Shown: positions 23,340 through 35,443 of the stretch, piece by piece
Layout: every line of letters begins with the position of its first letter
Position numbering within the stretch: the stretch's first letter is position 1
From: Platanthera guangdongensis
Lineage: Eukaryota; Streptophyta; Magnoliopsida; Asparagales; Orchidaceae
Assembly: GCA_039583875.1 (NCBI GenBank)
Contig: CM077166.1
Span: forward strand, 94,086,094 to 94,150,093
DNA length: 64,000 nt
Direction: 5' to 3'
Program-made: the position numbers and the translations under genes
Notes under the pieces: generated by a model
Seen by the model: only the letters and a program-made list of their open reading frames with translations
Database searches by the model: none
What the model was told of the DNA's origin: nothing

Positions 23340-25774
23340 TGTAACGAGTCCATCCATTCGTATAGTATATACTAAAAGGTCCGTTCGGGGCCCCACAGCA
23401 TATACCATAAAACAGGCAGCGAAGTCACAGAGGGATACCATAGTTGCGCATCCTAACTCATTGCATTCTTGCGGAAGCCTATAACACGAAGCTGAACTCC
23501 AAACATGAATGTCCACTATATAAAGATCCACATTTGTATATATCAGGAATTTTCACTAAATACAAATCAGTTGGCCTTATGGCCTTACAAGTCCTTATAT
23601 AAACAAAATATAGTATTTTAAGCTTAGCCTTCAAGGGCAAGCGGCAGCAGCAACAACAACAGTAGGGACTTCCGCCTTTATATGTCCCACTCGGCTCTCC
23701 AGCACCTGTACAAGGACATTCCACCCAATGGTGGAAAATAAGGCAACTGTCAGCATTCAGCTGACCAATTTCATAACGACCCTACCCCTTTCCCGGAGCA
23801 GTGGTATTCCTTCCCTACAGGCATAGCATTTCACTAGCAGATATATACATATCATACATTGTGCTCTCACGCACATACATTCCATCACAACCGTCAGCCA
23901 TGCGGCCCAACAGTCCGTGCAGTCAGGGCACATTCTTGGTGTACCAGCGAACCAGTTGCCCACCACCGTATCAGGGCTGGAACCCAACGACAATATTGAG
24001 CATTTTACTCCATGGCGTGCAACCAGAGATTTTAGTCTTAATGACCCGGGATTGGCACATAGTCCCCCATTGTGTCATGGCGCGCAGGCATAATACTCTC
24101 GCTATGCGTTTCTGTCAAATGTCAATTCATCCAGACACTCATGGCAGACAACCATAACGAGTATACAGTTCAGCCTTTGCACATTGCTCAAATCATTAGT
24201 TCTATAACCAAACTAACGCGGGTCAGCATCCCTTTGTCCGTTCATCAAATAGCCACAGTGTTCTCACAGGACAGGCTTCACAATCACAGGTTAGCTATGT
24301 GTCACGCTCACCAGTATCGACAGAGCTCATTTTCCATCCGTAGATCTAACCATTTGCGGGTATTTTCCTGGGCTTTCCTACCAGTACTTCCTGCCACTAC
24401 CCTTCACAGGCACAACCCAGCAAGCAGCACAAGTATGAAGGGTATTTTCCTGACTTACCATGTCAGTACTTCCTGCTACTACCCTTCACAGGTACCACCC
24501 ATGAACATCAAGCGTTACAAGGGTATTTCTTGGACTTCCAATCCAGTACTTCCTGTTACTACCCTTCACAGGTACAACCCATTCAGCACAATCATTATAC
24601 GGGAATTTTCCTGGACTACCACTCTAGTACTTCCTGCTACTGCCCTTCACAGGTTTAGCCCATCGACTCCTAAACTACACATTTCATCACGGAGTCATCT
24701 CTGGTGCATATATGCAACATCAGAAATTCAGACCAACCTGTCCAGATGGGCTTCACATAGCATGCCTATTTCGTACTCCATTTTCGGATCTATATGCCAA
24801 ATTAGTGGGGATTCCAAGAATCAACCCAAGGGAACCCTTCACAAGCCACCCTCTAGTGGGGGAATCCCATGCATATGCCAAAATAGAAGCCTTCACATGA
24901 CTGGGAAGAAAGATCGTTACCCTTGACAATTGTTTTGGTGCCAAGAGCTCCTAGTCGCCAGGACAGCAGCGCAGTGGCCTTTCCTCCACAATGTTAGCCT
25001 CAGATTGTGAACAGGAACTCCGCAGCTCCACCGGTGGTCGGCTCCTCTTCCTCCTCCTCCTTCTTCATCTCTCTCTAGCTTTGTAGAAATATAGTGGCCA
25101 AAAGCAAATGAGATTTCTCATCTCATTTGTCGGCCTTAAGGAAACTGGGAGGGCTCTCAGCCATTGGATCCCAGCTGAGAAAATAGACGGCCATGATTTT
25201 GCCACAAAAGGATAAATTTTGCCTGACATGGCCTGTGACACGCCCGTGTCACATGCCGTGTACCTTATGTAGTACACAACCGACTCCTCCAGAACAGTAC
25301 ACGCCCATGTGACATGCCCATATCACGGGTCGTGTCACTTGACACGCCTTCTGACACGCCCGTGTCTTTGGCCGTGTACATCAGGCTGCACAAAACCAAC
25401 TTCAACCTGATCGGTACACGGCCCGTGTCATAGGCCATGTACCATAAGACACGACCGTGTCCTGCCCGTGTTCACCAGGCCTCAATGCCTTTGGCACATC
25501 CAGCAAAGGACACGGCCTGTGACATGCCTATGTCACTCGCCGTGTGCCCTTACATAGCAGCAGAAACTCCCCAGCTCAACTTCGTGGAACTGACTTCGTC
25601 AACCAGAGGAGGACACGGCCTCTGACACGCCTGTGTCAGAGGGTGTGTTCCCTCATGTTTTCCGAGAACGGATTTTTGTCGAACTCTCGCTGGCTACTCA
25701 CCCGAGCAGGACATGCCCAAGTATCAGGCCATGTCACCTAATTTTTTCCCAATCCTGGGGTTTGGGGTGTTACA
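23340..25774 (-). repeat. Element D 3' LTR (2435 bp)
   Basis: Begins TGTAACGAGT and ends GGGGTGTTACA, with the same internal order as C (GGCCTTATGGCCTTACAA at 23574, CAGCTGACCA near 23757) and a CACGCCCGTGTC-rich end (25230-25640). It is followed by a minus-strand polypurine tract (25775-25792) and then integrase, so it is the 3' LTR of a minus-strand element. Length matches the C LTRs. Confidence 0.85.
24358..24665. repeat. Four tandem 80-82-bp repeats in the D LTR
   Basis: GGGTATTTTCCTGG-type starts occur at 24358, 24440, 24521 and 24601; each unit holds CAGTACTTCCTG and CTACCCTTCACAGG. The C LTRs do not show this amplification. Confidence 0.88.
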
Positions 25775-25904
25775 AACCTCCCCACCTTACAAAAATTTCA
25801 TCCCCGAAATTTGCACAGAGTAAGGAAGCAAACACAAGAGATTTTATTCCATAATCGTGCAATATAACTCATACACACTACATAATAACAGTTACACAAA
25901 GGGC

Positions 25905-26195
25905 TCGGGAAATTCAGCTCACATGGTCTACTCTCGCTCCTATGTTAGCTCCTCACTACCGCAATTGTCCCACCGGACTTTGACCATCCCGATCATCTTG
26001 TTCCGCAACTGTTTATCGGCACGATCCTCGATCCGAATGGGCCTAACCTTCGTCGTTAGCACATACTCCACCGACACATGATCATTCTCGATCACTTGAG
26101 CTGGATCTTTGACGGCTTTTCAAACTATCGAGATGTGAAGCACATCATGTAATCCACCCAAGTGTTCCGAAAGAGCTAGCCGATATGCACATACA
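25905..26195 (-). pseudogene. pol: Element D integrase C-terminus and chromodomain (truncated)
   Basis: On minus: AYRLALSEHLGGLHDVLHIS, then KAVKDPAQVIENDHV, VRPIRIEDRADKQLRNKMIG and MVKVRWDNCGSEELT. This parallels the C-terminal integrase and chromodomain of C closely and supports one clade for both. A stop replaces the residue before KAVKDP and another follows EELT. The gene is broken upstream at about 26196, so RT, RNase H and most of IN of D are absent. Confidence 0.82.
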
Positions 26196-26196
26196 A

Positions 26197-26241
26197 TGAG
26201 AGCATTTCGTCGAGCTGACATGCCCCCCCTGACACGCCCGT
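26197..26241. other. Orphan 45-bp fragment between D and E
   Basis: It matches neither the D integrase nor the E LTR. GAGAGCATTTCGTCGAGCTG (26198-26217) is the exact reverse complement of bases 46389-46408 in the F 3' LTR array, so it may be a relic of a reversed Athila-type LTR. Confidence 0.55.
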
Positions 26242-29200
26242 TGTAAGACCCCTCCTCCCCGGATTCCAAAACACGTCACGAAGGGGGAGTCTTATGCCCG
26301 GAACAGCCGCCTTGCGGTAGCATTAGCACACGGGCTAACCTGTACCACAAGACGCCTATTCCGCCGGCTACAACCATATCAATATAAATGCCAACCCAAC
26401 CAAAAAAATAAGCAAGAGAAGTCAAAATCCACACTAAGTATATAATGTCCAAAACATGAAATAATGAGAAGTTAAACATGCTTCTACAAAATATCAGAGT
26501 ACAGCTAATCATTGCCCAAACAGGCTACATCAGAGTAATCAAAATACTAACATCAGTAACCGACGGTATCGACGGCACCATCACATCAGGCCCTGTCGTC
26601 CTGGCCTGGTTGTCCTGCTACGTAGTCTGTGGCTGCTCTACCTGCGGCGTGACCTCCTAAAAAGTAAGACGTAGCAACCATTAGTCGAAACGACTAAGTG
26701 GTTTTACATCCGCTCCCCCGGTGACTCCTCGGCACCGGGCGGAGAAAAGGAACAAGAGTATAGTGTATAACAAGTATGCAAGTAAAGGAGTATAAGCAGG
26801 TGGCAAGGTACATGAATATAATGTATAATCTAGCAGTTCTACAAGCTAACATCATATAACAACAGGTGTAAGGAAATCTACAGCAGGAAAGTAACTTAAC
26901 TTATAAGAATGCTCATACAAACTTATAAGTTAAGGATCGGGTTAAATAAAGTAACTCATCGTATAGGAGTGACCATACAAACTTATACGATGAGGATCTT
27001 ATTGTGCAATGTTATGAAATGCTATGAATGCTATGCAATGACTCACCCATGCACACCCATGCAATTGCTATGTCGACACAGACTATAGTTCCCACTTTTC
27101 GAGCAGGTAGCTAACCTCTCAGGCATCAGCCGTCGTGGCCAGACGGTGACAGTAGAACGTGCGCTTCTACTACTAGGCGGGTATCACACTACTTCACCTA
27201 GGCCTCCGTACGCCTCAACGCTAAGAACACAACAGCAGAGCCCATGCGTACTATGGCCCAGCGGGGTCTTGGGTGGATGTGCACCAAGAACACAGCCCGA
27301 ACTGGCCTTGTATGACCCGGAAGGGGCCTCGGAAGAAAGCACGAGGACACAGCCCAACCATTCACATGGCCGGAGGGGCCTCGGGACGTGAACACCGAGG
27401 ACACAGCCCAAACCGACCAAGTCTAACTGCTAACTCCCGTCGGTGTGACGACTTGCGAGCCCGTAGACCTGCCACACTATCCTTAACCCAGGATTATGAC
27501 ACCGCGTGTCGACTCACACCACATGCAAATACCACATCAACATAACATGGAAGGGGCCTCAGAAGTAAGCACGAGAACATAGCCCAACCATCAATCCATA
27601 CCTTATCACAACACAACTAAAACAAGTGACGGTCAACACCGCACTTACATCCCTTCGCAATACTACCCGTAGGGAGTCGACGCTCTAGGTATTGGACTAC
27701 TAGACTCATTTCATTAACCAATCATACCCATGGCCATAATCTATACATCTATATGACTTTCCAAATGATGACAATGTAATATAAACATGGTGGGCATATA
27801 AAGATCTAACACACTTTCCATTCGATAATGTCATAATATAAACATGAAGTGCCCAATTATCAATCTTTCAATTTCTACCAATTCAATTCGTTTAAATAAG
27901 ATTGTTTCACAATTTAATAATATGAAATCTGATTAATAAGCTACTTCAATCATGCAACAAATGAATACTCATAAAAGTTCAGCCAAGCCAAGTATCTTGC
28001 ATTATTAATTCCACCGAATCGAAATCCATTTTCCATTAAGCCCAGATTTTAGGTGCAGGTTGAATCTGGACAGCAACTTCGACCGGAGATTCCTGAATCT
28101 ACAAGAATCCGATGAAGTCGTGTAACCCCACGATGGAAAGGTATTTCCGTGGTCTACAACTCTCGTATTAAGACCTCAACCTAGATTTGATATTATCCTA
28201 TTTGTAATCGGACTTGAAGTCCGCTGCGTACAGAACACGGTTTCTGCATACGGGATTTATTGAACACCATTTTCGTTTAGACTTTCCCGTGGCTACCCAC
28301 TTCTCCAGAAGTCGTGCAACCATTCGTTGGAAAGGTATTTTCAAGGGCTTCAACTTTCGTGTTTAGCCGAAATCCCAGATCTGGTCATATCATACTTAAC
28401 AATGACCACGAAATTCGTTGCACGCAAAATACAGATTCCGCATGCATCTTAAGGCGGAATGAACGGCATCGGTTCATCTTCCTCCTCAAGGCGATTCTTC
28501 CCAAATCATTCCAGAAAACCTCCTCCCTTATTCACCATCAAGAGGCCAATATCCTTCACGAAACCATCCCTTATCATCACATTGAAGAAGGGCGTGCTTG
28601 AAGAGATCTAAAACCTAAGACACAAGTCTTAGCATGGCCTTTCCTAGAAAACTCCTCCACACCATCAAGACTCTCTTGAGTCGATGTCTCGCCTATGAAA
28701 ATAACTATAGATCTAGCACCAAGGGAGAGGGTAGGAAACTCACATTGGCTCCAGCGGTACCACCATTTCCGGCCATGGATCTCGTAGTTCTCCTTGGCGG
28801 CATCTTCTCTTTCACGGCGATGGCGGATCTCCTACGGTAGGACTTGCTCCAGCAGTTTCCCTCTCACCAGGAGTTCTCACAGGAATTAGGGGATGAAATG
28901 AACATGAAAACGGCTAGGGTTTTCTGTCCCCCTTATATATAAAATGTGACACGGGTAGGTACACGGCCGTGTCCTTACCCGTGTCCTGCCTAGCGAAGCG
29001 GCAACGACAGTTTCCATGTCTGTTCAATATTTGACACGGCCGTGTTCCTGGGCGTGTCCTTCTCGGGTTGCATCTCGACGATCCATCAAAATCGTCGACT
29101 GGAGCACACGGGTAGGGACACGCCCGTGTCTCTACCCGTGTACAGTTCATTCGTCGAAGTCGACGCGCAGTTCGTCGATCTCGACACCTTTCATCGAGTG

Positions 29201-29260
29201 GAACTCAACACACACGGGTATGGACACGCCCGTGTCGCTACCCGTGTCACATGATGTCGA
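26242..29260 (-). mobile_element. Element E: chromovirus-like LTR, right end unresolved
   Basis: Begins TGTAAGACCCC. Read on minus it has a motif-rich zone (28948-29250, ACACGGCCGTGT and TCGTCGA motifs), a TATA box TATATATAA (28934-28943) and then a long R-U5-like part, the same plan as C. The expected end GGGTCTTACA is not seen. Internal repeats: two 54-bp units (26889-27000), roughly 60-bp units with GAGGACACAGCCCAA (27200-27420, another at 27545) and a 200-bp duplication (about 28095-28460). No coding region is convincing here. Confidence 0.6.
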
Positions 29261-29289
29261 CACAGCTCGTCAGACTTTTATGTTTTCTA

Positions 29290-30152
29290 AATGTTTATTA
29301 TTTTCATGTCTTCTTCTTATAATCCTTTAGCGTTTAGTTACAAACTCGCGCCTCATCAAATTATAAAGTCGTCCCCATACCGATGGGTGGCTAATCGTTA
29401 TTAGCCTCGGCATCGAAGAGCATTGGGACATTAAAAAATGATTTGAAATAATTAAAGTTCTTAATTTTCACTTTAATTTTAGGACTTAAGGTTTACCTCG
29501 GGTTAACGACGCGTAGGACCACAAATCGTTGTGTGGGCCTTATTTTCGTTATCCATACGCTAGCTAGACGAGAGGCCATGCGTATGGACAGATCACCCCT
29601 GGGTAAAGAGAGTGGTGTGCATACCCTAGAGAGAGGACAAGTGTAATTCTTCCAAATTGGGTTCCCCACCCAATAGCGGGGTTCTTTGCATAAAGCGGGC
29701 GTTAAGAGGAATCCTTTGTCGGACTAACGTTCGGTCGAATAGTCTTAGGATTCAGGTGAGCGATATCCCTGTAGCTATGTGAGCTCATATCTGTGGAACC
29801 TCCACGGCCAAGTTGCCTTTTATTAATTTGAAATGTAAGTTCAATAATTACCAAAAGTTATTTTAGTCTTAATCTGATTCGATGCCGAGCGTTAACCCTT
29901 CATCGAATTTTTATAAATCATTTTCGCACTTCTCTTTTCTTTAGTTAATTAAAATCTTCATCTTACTTTCAGTAAAATAATAGTCCTCCTGGAGGAGTAA
30001 GAATAATTAACCCGACCCCGAGAACAATATGACCTCGGTATTCTCCCGAATATGGAGTACTACTTATGATAGGTGAACTTGCCTACCTTAGCAATCCCGC
30101 GCCGATCGACTCATCGAACCAACCACAATAAGAGTCTGTTCGCGGTCCATCA
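29290..30152 (+). repeat. Element F 5' LTR, R-U5 part only
   Basis: Non-coding DNA ending GGTCCATCA seven bases before the primer site. The U3 start seen in the 3' copy (TGATGATTTGTAAATATA at 45926) is not found upstream, so the 5' LTR is truncated or replaced on its left. I place the left edge where the motif array ends, with low precision. Confidence 0.55.
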
Positions 30153-30158
30153 AGTTTT

Positions 30159-30176
30159 TGGCGCCATTGTCGGGGA
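30159..30176 (+). other. Primer binding site, element F
   Basis: TGGCGCCATTGTCGGGGA, one or two changes from the TGGCGCCGTTGCCGGGGA site typical of Athila/Tat elements. Confidence 0.9.
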
Positions 30177-30292
30177 AGTCTCTTTTGAGTTGTTATTCTG
30201 AATTCCGGAGTCTATTACTTTTACTTATTTTCTAAAAAAAACAAACAAAAATAAAAAAAAAGTTTCTTTCGTTTTTATTTTTTTTAGGGTGT

Positions 30293-31843
30293 ATGACCCG
30301 TGGACAACCCTCTGAGTCTGAAGATTTTGACTTCGACCCTGAGATCGAACGCTCCCTTACGCATATTCGATCTCAACGCTGAATTCCTTCTTTAGACCGC
30401 GAAGAATCTATCGGCGAACCCTCTGTCGTAGTAATGGCTGACCCTAATCCGAATGCGGCCGCCGAGCGAACAATGTCTTATTACGCCCGGCCGAATTTGG
30501 ACGATACTGGGTCTAGTATTGTTCGCCCTACGGTGGCGAATAATAATTTTGAAATAAAATCAAGTGTCATTCAAAAGGTCCAAAACGCCGTGCAATTCGA
30601 TGGACTGCCGGATGAGGACCCGAATGTCCACTTGTCCAACTTTTTGGAAATATGCGACACCTTCAAAATTAATCGCGTCACTGATGACGCCATTCGCTTA
30701 CGCTTATTTCCTTTTTCCCTTAAGTCCAAAGCCAAGGCGTGGTTGAATTCCCTCCCGCGAGGATGTATCACCACGTGGGCTGAGTTGACGGAGCGGTTCC
30801 TAACGAAGTACTTTCCACCCACAAAAACTGCAAAGTTGCGGGCGGACATTTCTTCGTTTGTGCAAAAAGAACCCGAGTCACTTTATGAGACTTGGGAATA
30901 GTTTAAGGAGTTCCTCCGCCGGTGCCCGCACCACGTGCTTCCAACATGGTTGCAGGTACAAATTTTTTATAATGGCCTGAACTTTCAAACGCGTCAAATG
31001 ATTGACGCGGCTGCCGAGGGTACCCTTAACAACAAAACCCCCGAGGCCGCCCAGTATTTATTCGAAGAGATGGCTATGAACGCCTATCAATGGAACGTCC
31101 CGCGGGGATGCCCAAAGCCGGTGGCTGGCCTTTTTGAAGTGGATGTCACTGCTCTTTTAACCCTTCAAGTTGAAAGGTTAACAAAGCAGGTGGCGGAGAT
31201 GTCTGTTGCCTCCTCCACTCCGCCTTGTTTTATTCCCCCTAACATCTGCGTGGTTGAAGAGTTCGTGGACTTCGTAGGAAATGCGGGTCATCCTTCCTTC
31301 AACCCCAACAACAACCCGTATAGTAATAACTATAATCCGGGTTGGAGGAATCACCCCAATTTTTCTTGGAGCAACCCGAACAATGCTCAGGGTCCCCCTA
31401 TTTCTTATACGCCCGGATTTCTGCCTCCTCCTCCTCTTCCAAACCCCTCCCCGATGGAGGAAATTTTTTCTAAATATATAGCATCCAACAAATCAAATAT
31501 CCGGAACATCACCGGATCGCTAAAAACACTTGAACAACAGGTTGGACAGCTGGCGAGGATGATGTCCGAGCGCGCGCTCGGGGCACTACCGGGAAACACG
31601 GAGCCCAATCCGCGGGAGAACGCCAACGCTATAACCCTCCGTAGCGGAAAGGAGGTGATCGATCCAAAACGGATCGATCCACAGGTACATATTTCGCCTC
31701 CTACCCCTCTTCCCTCTTCTTCGTCTACGTTACCTTTACCGAATTTAAACGAAAAAATTATTTTAAACAAGGTTTTAACGTATCCGCATAGATTAGATAA
31801 CGAGCGTAAGGACGCGCAATATGAAAAATTTATTTTATTATTA
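30293..31843 (+). pseudogene. gag: Element F gag (two in-frame stops)
   Basis: The ATG at 30293 opens MTRGQPSESEDF, the usual Athila start. One frame runs to 31843, broken by TGA at 30380 and TAG at 30899. The capsid region (30560-31090) has DDAIRLRLFPFSLKSKAKAW and TTWAELTERFLTKYFPP, then EMAMNAYQWN, all typical of Athila Gag. A proline- and asparagine-rich middle (31290-31480) and a C-terminal ITLRSGKE (about 31635) complete it. No zinc knuckle is seen, which is usual for this lineage. Confidence 0.88.
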
Positions 31844-31846
31844 TAA

Positions 31847-32488
31847 CAAATTCATATTAATGTTCCTTTTTGCGATGCTATCTCGCAAATGCCCAAATAT
31901 GCAAAAATTTTAAAAGAATTACTTTCTAATAAACATAAATTAGTGGATATTTTGCATGTATCTCTCAACGCTGTCAGCTTGGCGGCCCTTACTAATAAAT
32001 TGCCCACAAAACAAAGCAACCCCTGACGGTTTTTCATCTCGTGCCTTTTTGGTGATATATTAGTAAAATACGCCTTAGCTGATTTAGGGGCTAGCATTAA
32101 TCTGATGTCGTTCTCACTCTTTCAACGTTTAGGTTTGGGTACTCCTAGTTCTACGAATATGCGCATCCAATTAGCGGATCGCTCGGTTAAGTTCCCTATC
32201 GGGATAGTGGAGGACGTCCTTGTCCAAGTCGACAAGTTTACCTTTCTGGTAGACTTCGTCATCTTAGACATCGAGGAGGACGCCAAGGTACCAATAATAC
32301 TCGGTCGCCCTTTTCTCGCCACCTTCCGCGCACTAATAGATGTTAGTAATGGTAGTCTTCTCCTCCGAGTAGGAGATGATCAAGTTACTTTCTCTATTAA
32401 TCCCTCGATGGACAATTTGTCATCGAGTGACGATTTCTGCTATTCTTTAGATACTTTTTTTTGGAGATCGTTCTTCTCCCATTTTTGA
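31847..32488 (+). pseudogene. pol: Element F protease (degenerate)
   Basis: In frame with gag after a TAA at 31844. HINVPFCDAISQMPKYAKIL leads into the retropepsin ALADLGASINLMS (about 32065-32103) with catalytic aspartate in DLGAS, and later PIILGRPFLATFRALIDV. A TGA near 32024 interrupts the region before the active site. Confidence 0.85.
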
Positions 32489-32516
32489 GTCCGTATTTTT
32501 AAATGATAATATTTAT

Positions 32517-34020
32517 GTGCTCGAAAATTTTCAATGTGATGAGGATACCTCTATAGGATTGCCTTTCGAACCAATTGGTAAGAAAAACATAGGAATTAAA
32601 ACCTCCCAAGAAGAACCGCCCATCCTAGACCTTAAACCCTTACCCGCATCACTCAAATATGCTTTTTTGGGAAAAGGCGATACGCTTCCCGTTATTATTT
32701 CTTCGGACTTGAGTGATTTGGAGATTTCTGATTTATTGGACGTTTAATTTAAACATCGCCATGCAATTGCGTGGCAAATCTATGACTTAAAGGGGATTAA
32801 CCCCTACTTTTGCACCCGTAAGATATTTCTTAACGATAATTGCCGCAAAACGATTCAGCCGCAGTGTCGTCTTAACCCAAACATGAAAGACGTCGTTAAA
32901 GATGAGATTATTACGTTATTAGATGCGGGGATTATCTACCCTATTTCGTACAATGCATGGGTTAGTCTCGTGCATGTCGTGCCTAAGAAGGGCGGTCTAA
33001 CCGTAGTGGAGATTGAGCATAACGAGCTCGTCCCAACTCATACTGTTACGGGTTGGCGAGTGTGCATCGATTATAGAAAACTTAATGATGCCACCCGCAA
33101 GGACCATTTCCCACTACCATTTCTTGACCAGATTTTAGAGCGTTTATCCGGTCATCCATATTATTGTTTTCTTGATGGTTTATCGGGGTTTTTCCAAATC
33201 CCCATTTCCCCCGATGATCAAGAGAAAACAACTTTTACTTGCCTGTTTGGCACCTTCGCATACCGAAGAATGCCATTTGGACTCTGCAGTGCGTCGGCTA
33301 CATTCCAAAGATGTATGCTAGCGATATTTGGCGAGCTAGTAGAAGACCTTATGGAAGTCTTTATGGATTACTTTTCTGTTTTCGGACGCTCTTTTCTCGA
33401 TTGCCTTCACAATCTAGATCGTGTCCTTCAACGGTGCGAGGACACAAGCCTTGTTTTAAATTGGGAAAAATGCAACTTTATGGTTCGAGGAGGTTTGGTC
33501 CTCGGCCATATGATTTCGTCTAAGGGTATGGAGGTGGATAAGGCCAAAATAGAAATCATAGAAAAACCTCTGCAACCAACAAACGTAAAATCTATTAGGA
33601 GTTTCTTAGGCCATGCTGGATTTTACCGACGATTTATTCCAGATTTTTCAAAAATAACAAAGCCGATAACTCACCTCTTGGAAAAGGAATCACGTTTCAT
33701 TTTAGTAGTGAATGCGAGTCCGTTTTAATTTAATAAAACAAAAACTTATCACCTCACCAATTTTAATGGCCACTAATTGGTCCCTTCCGTTCAAAATTAT
33801 GTGTGACGCTAGTGATATTGCCTTAGGTGTCGTTCTTGGCCAACGCGTAGAAAAACAATTTCATCCAATTTATTACGCTAGCAAGACGATCACTTCCGCA
33901 CAAGTAAACTACACGACAACGGAAAAGGAACTCTTAGCCGTCGTCTTCGCTTTTGATAAGTTTCGCTCGTATATAACGCTATCTAAATTTATCGTATTTA
34001 CCGATCACTCCGCTCTTAAA
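32517..34020 (+). pseudogene. pol: Element F reverse transcriptase and RNase H (degenerate)
   Basis: LPASLKYAFLGKGDTLPVII (about 32640) precedes RT. RT proper is 32883-33728: WRVCIDYRKLNDATRKDHFP, FQIPISPDDQEKTTFTC and MPFGLCSASATFQRCM. The active site reads FMDYFSVFG where FMDDFSVFG is expected, so the second aspartate is tyrosine. RNase H starts after a frameshift (33712-34020: IMCDASDIALGVVLG, then FTDHSALK) and is cut off. Its C-terminal half is missing, and the text jumps to the integrase zinc domain within about 60 bp, indicating a deletion. Confidence 0.88.
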
Positions 34021-34059
34021 TAACTTGATGTTATCGTATATAACTTGATGTTACCCAAG

Positions 34060-35140
34060 ATGTCCGAAGATGCATTGCAGGTGTGGAGTGCTTGCAAATT
34101 CTTAAGCAATGCCACGCGGGTCCAGCCGGTGGGCATTATCAAGCCAACCGGACCGCTCGGAAGGCGCTAGAGGCGGGCTACTTTTGGCCCACTCTTTTCA
34201 AAGACGCGCACACTTTTGTGCGCGCATTCGATAGCTGTCAGAGGTCGGGTAACATCTCTCGTCGCGACGAGATGCCCCAAAACATGTTTTTAGAATGCAA
34301 AGTCTTCGATTTATGGGGCATAGATTTTGTTGGCCCCCTACCTCCCTCTTTGAAAAATATGTATATTTTAGTGGCGGTCGAATACGTATCGAGGTGGCTG
34401 GAAGCGCAAGATCTCCCCACCAATGACGCGCGAGTCATCGTTATATTTCTTAAAAAACTATTTTCTCGCTTCGGCACGCCTCGCGCAATTGTTAGTTATA
34501 GGGGAATGCATTTCTATAATGCTCTTATGGCTAAGACGTTAGCTAAATACGGAGTCAGACACAAACTTCCCACCCCTACCACCCACAAACTAGTGGCCAA
34601 GTCGAGGTAGTCAATCGAGAGATCAAGCGAATATTAGAGAAAAGTGTTTCACTAAATAGGAAAGATTGGTCCGTTAAACTCGACGATGTGTTGTGGGGGT
34701 ATCAGACGGCATACAAAACCACAATTGGTTGTACGTCGTTTCGGTTAGTTTATGGCAAAGTGTGCCATTTACCCGTAGAACTAGAGCATCGCGCTCTTTG
34801 GCCTTTAAATTTTTAAACCTCGACTCCAACTTAGCCGCTCAGAATAGAAAACTACAACTAAACGAGCTCGATGAATGGCGTGCAAACACTTACGAGAACA
34901 ATAAGTTCTATAAGGAGCGTTCTAAGTTATATCATGATCGAAAACTAAAGTCCCCAAAATTATTTTCTCCGGGCGATCTTGTCCTTCTTTACAATTCACG
35001 TCTTATGCTTTTTCCGGGTAAACTAAAATCTTGATGGTCTGGTCCCTTCCTAGTTGAAGAAGTTTTTCCATATGGGACCGTACTCGTCTCCCACCCGGAA
35101 AAAAGTTCGTTTAAAGTAAATGGTCATCGTTAAAGTCTTA
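34060..35140 (+). pseudogene. pol: Element F integrase (degenerate)
   Basis: Zinc domain: CHAGPAGGHYQANRTARKAL and FDSCQRSGNISRR (34105-34260). Core: DLWGIDFVGPLPPS (D1, about 34310), SYRGMHF (D2 position lost, usual SDGGTHF, about 34495) and [16 protein letters not shown] (E, about 34595) in a shifted frame. C-terminal part: [19 protein letters not shown] and [12 protein letters not shown] (34870-35000), ending KVNGHR at about 35130. Three frameshifts or stops are visible. Confidence 0.85.
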
Positions 35141-35149
35141 TATAGCGGG

Positions 35150-35443
35150 CGATCTAGTGATCGGTTTTAACGAAACCATAACTTTCCTCCACATTATAAA
35201 CCCGCCAAAATAGTCAAGCTACACGACTATAAACAAAGCGCTCTTGGGAGGCACCCCTCGCTTATCTTTTCTCTCTTTCCTTATTATGTTTGCTGTTTTT
35301 TCTAATAAACGCAGGGTTTCTGATCGGCCTCCCCAAACACGTTTCAGGGAAGCTTCTACCACCCCCCCCACCCGCTCTTTATTTTCTTTGTACTTATTGC
35401 ATTTCTTATTTGTTCCGCATACTTACGTTACAACATTGTGGAC
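35150..35443 (+). other. Element F region after pol, before G
   Basis: Non-coding. It contains AGCGCTCTTGGGAGGCAC (35239), then T-rich DNA. The sequence GTTACAACATTG TGGAC meets the G LTR at 35444. No env-like frame is recognisable. Confidence 0.65.

Noticed and set aside
24072..24926. 284-codon ORF in the D LTR
   Set aside because: It runs through the 80-bp tandem repeats in the LTR leader, antisense to D; no domain seen.
28634..28840. Short ORF as a host exon
   Set aside because: It lies in the E LTR leader next to a TATA box on the other strand; no splice signals or homology that I can see.
30571..31770. Minus-strand ORFs over F gag
   Set aside because: Shadows of the plus-strand gag frame.
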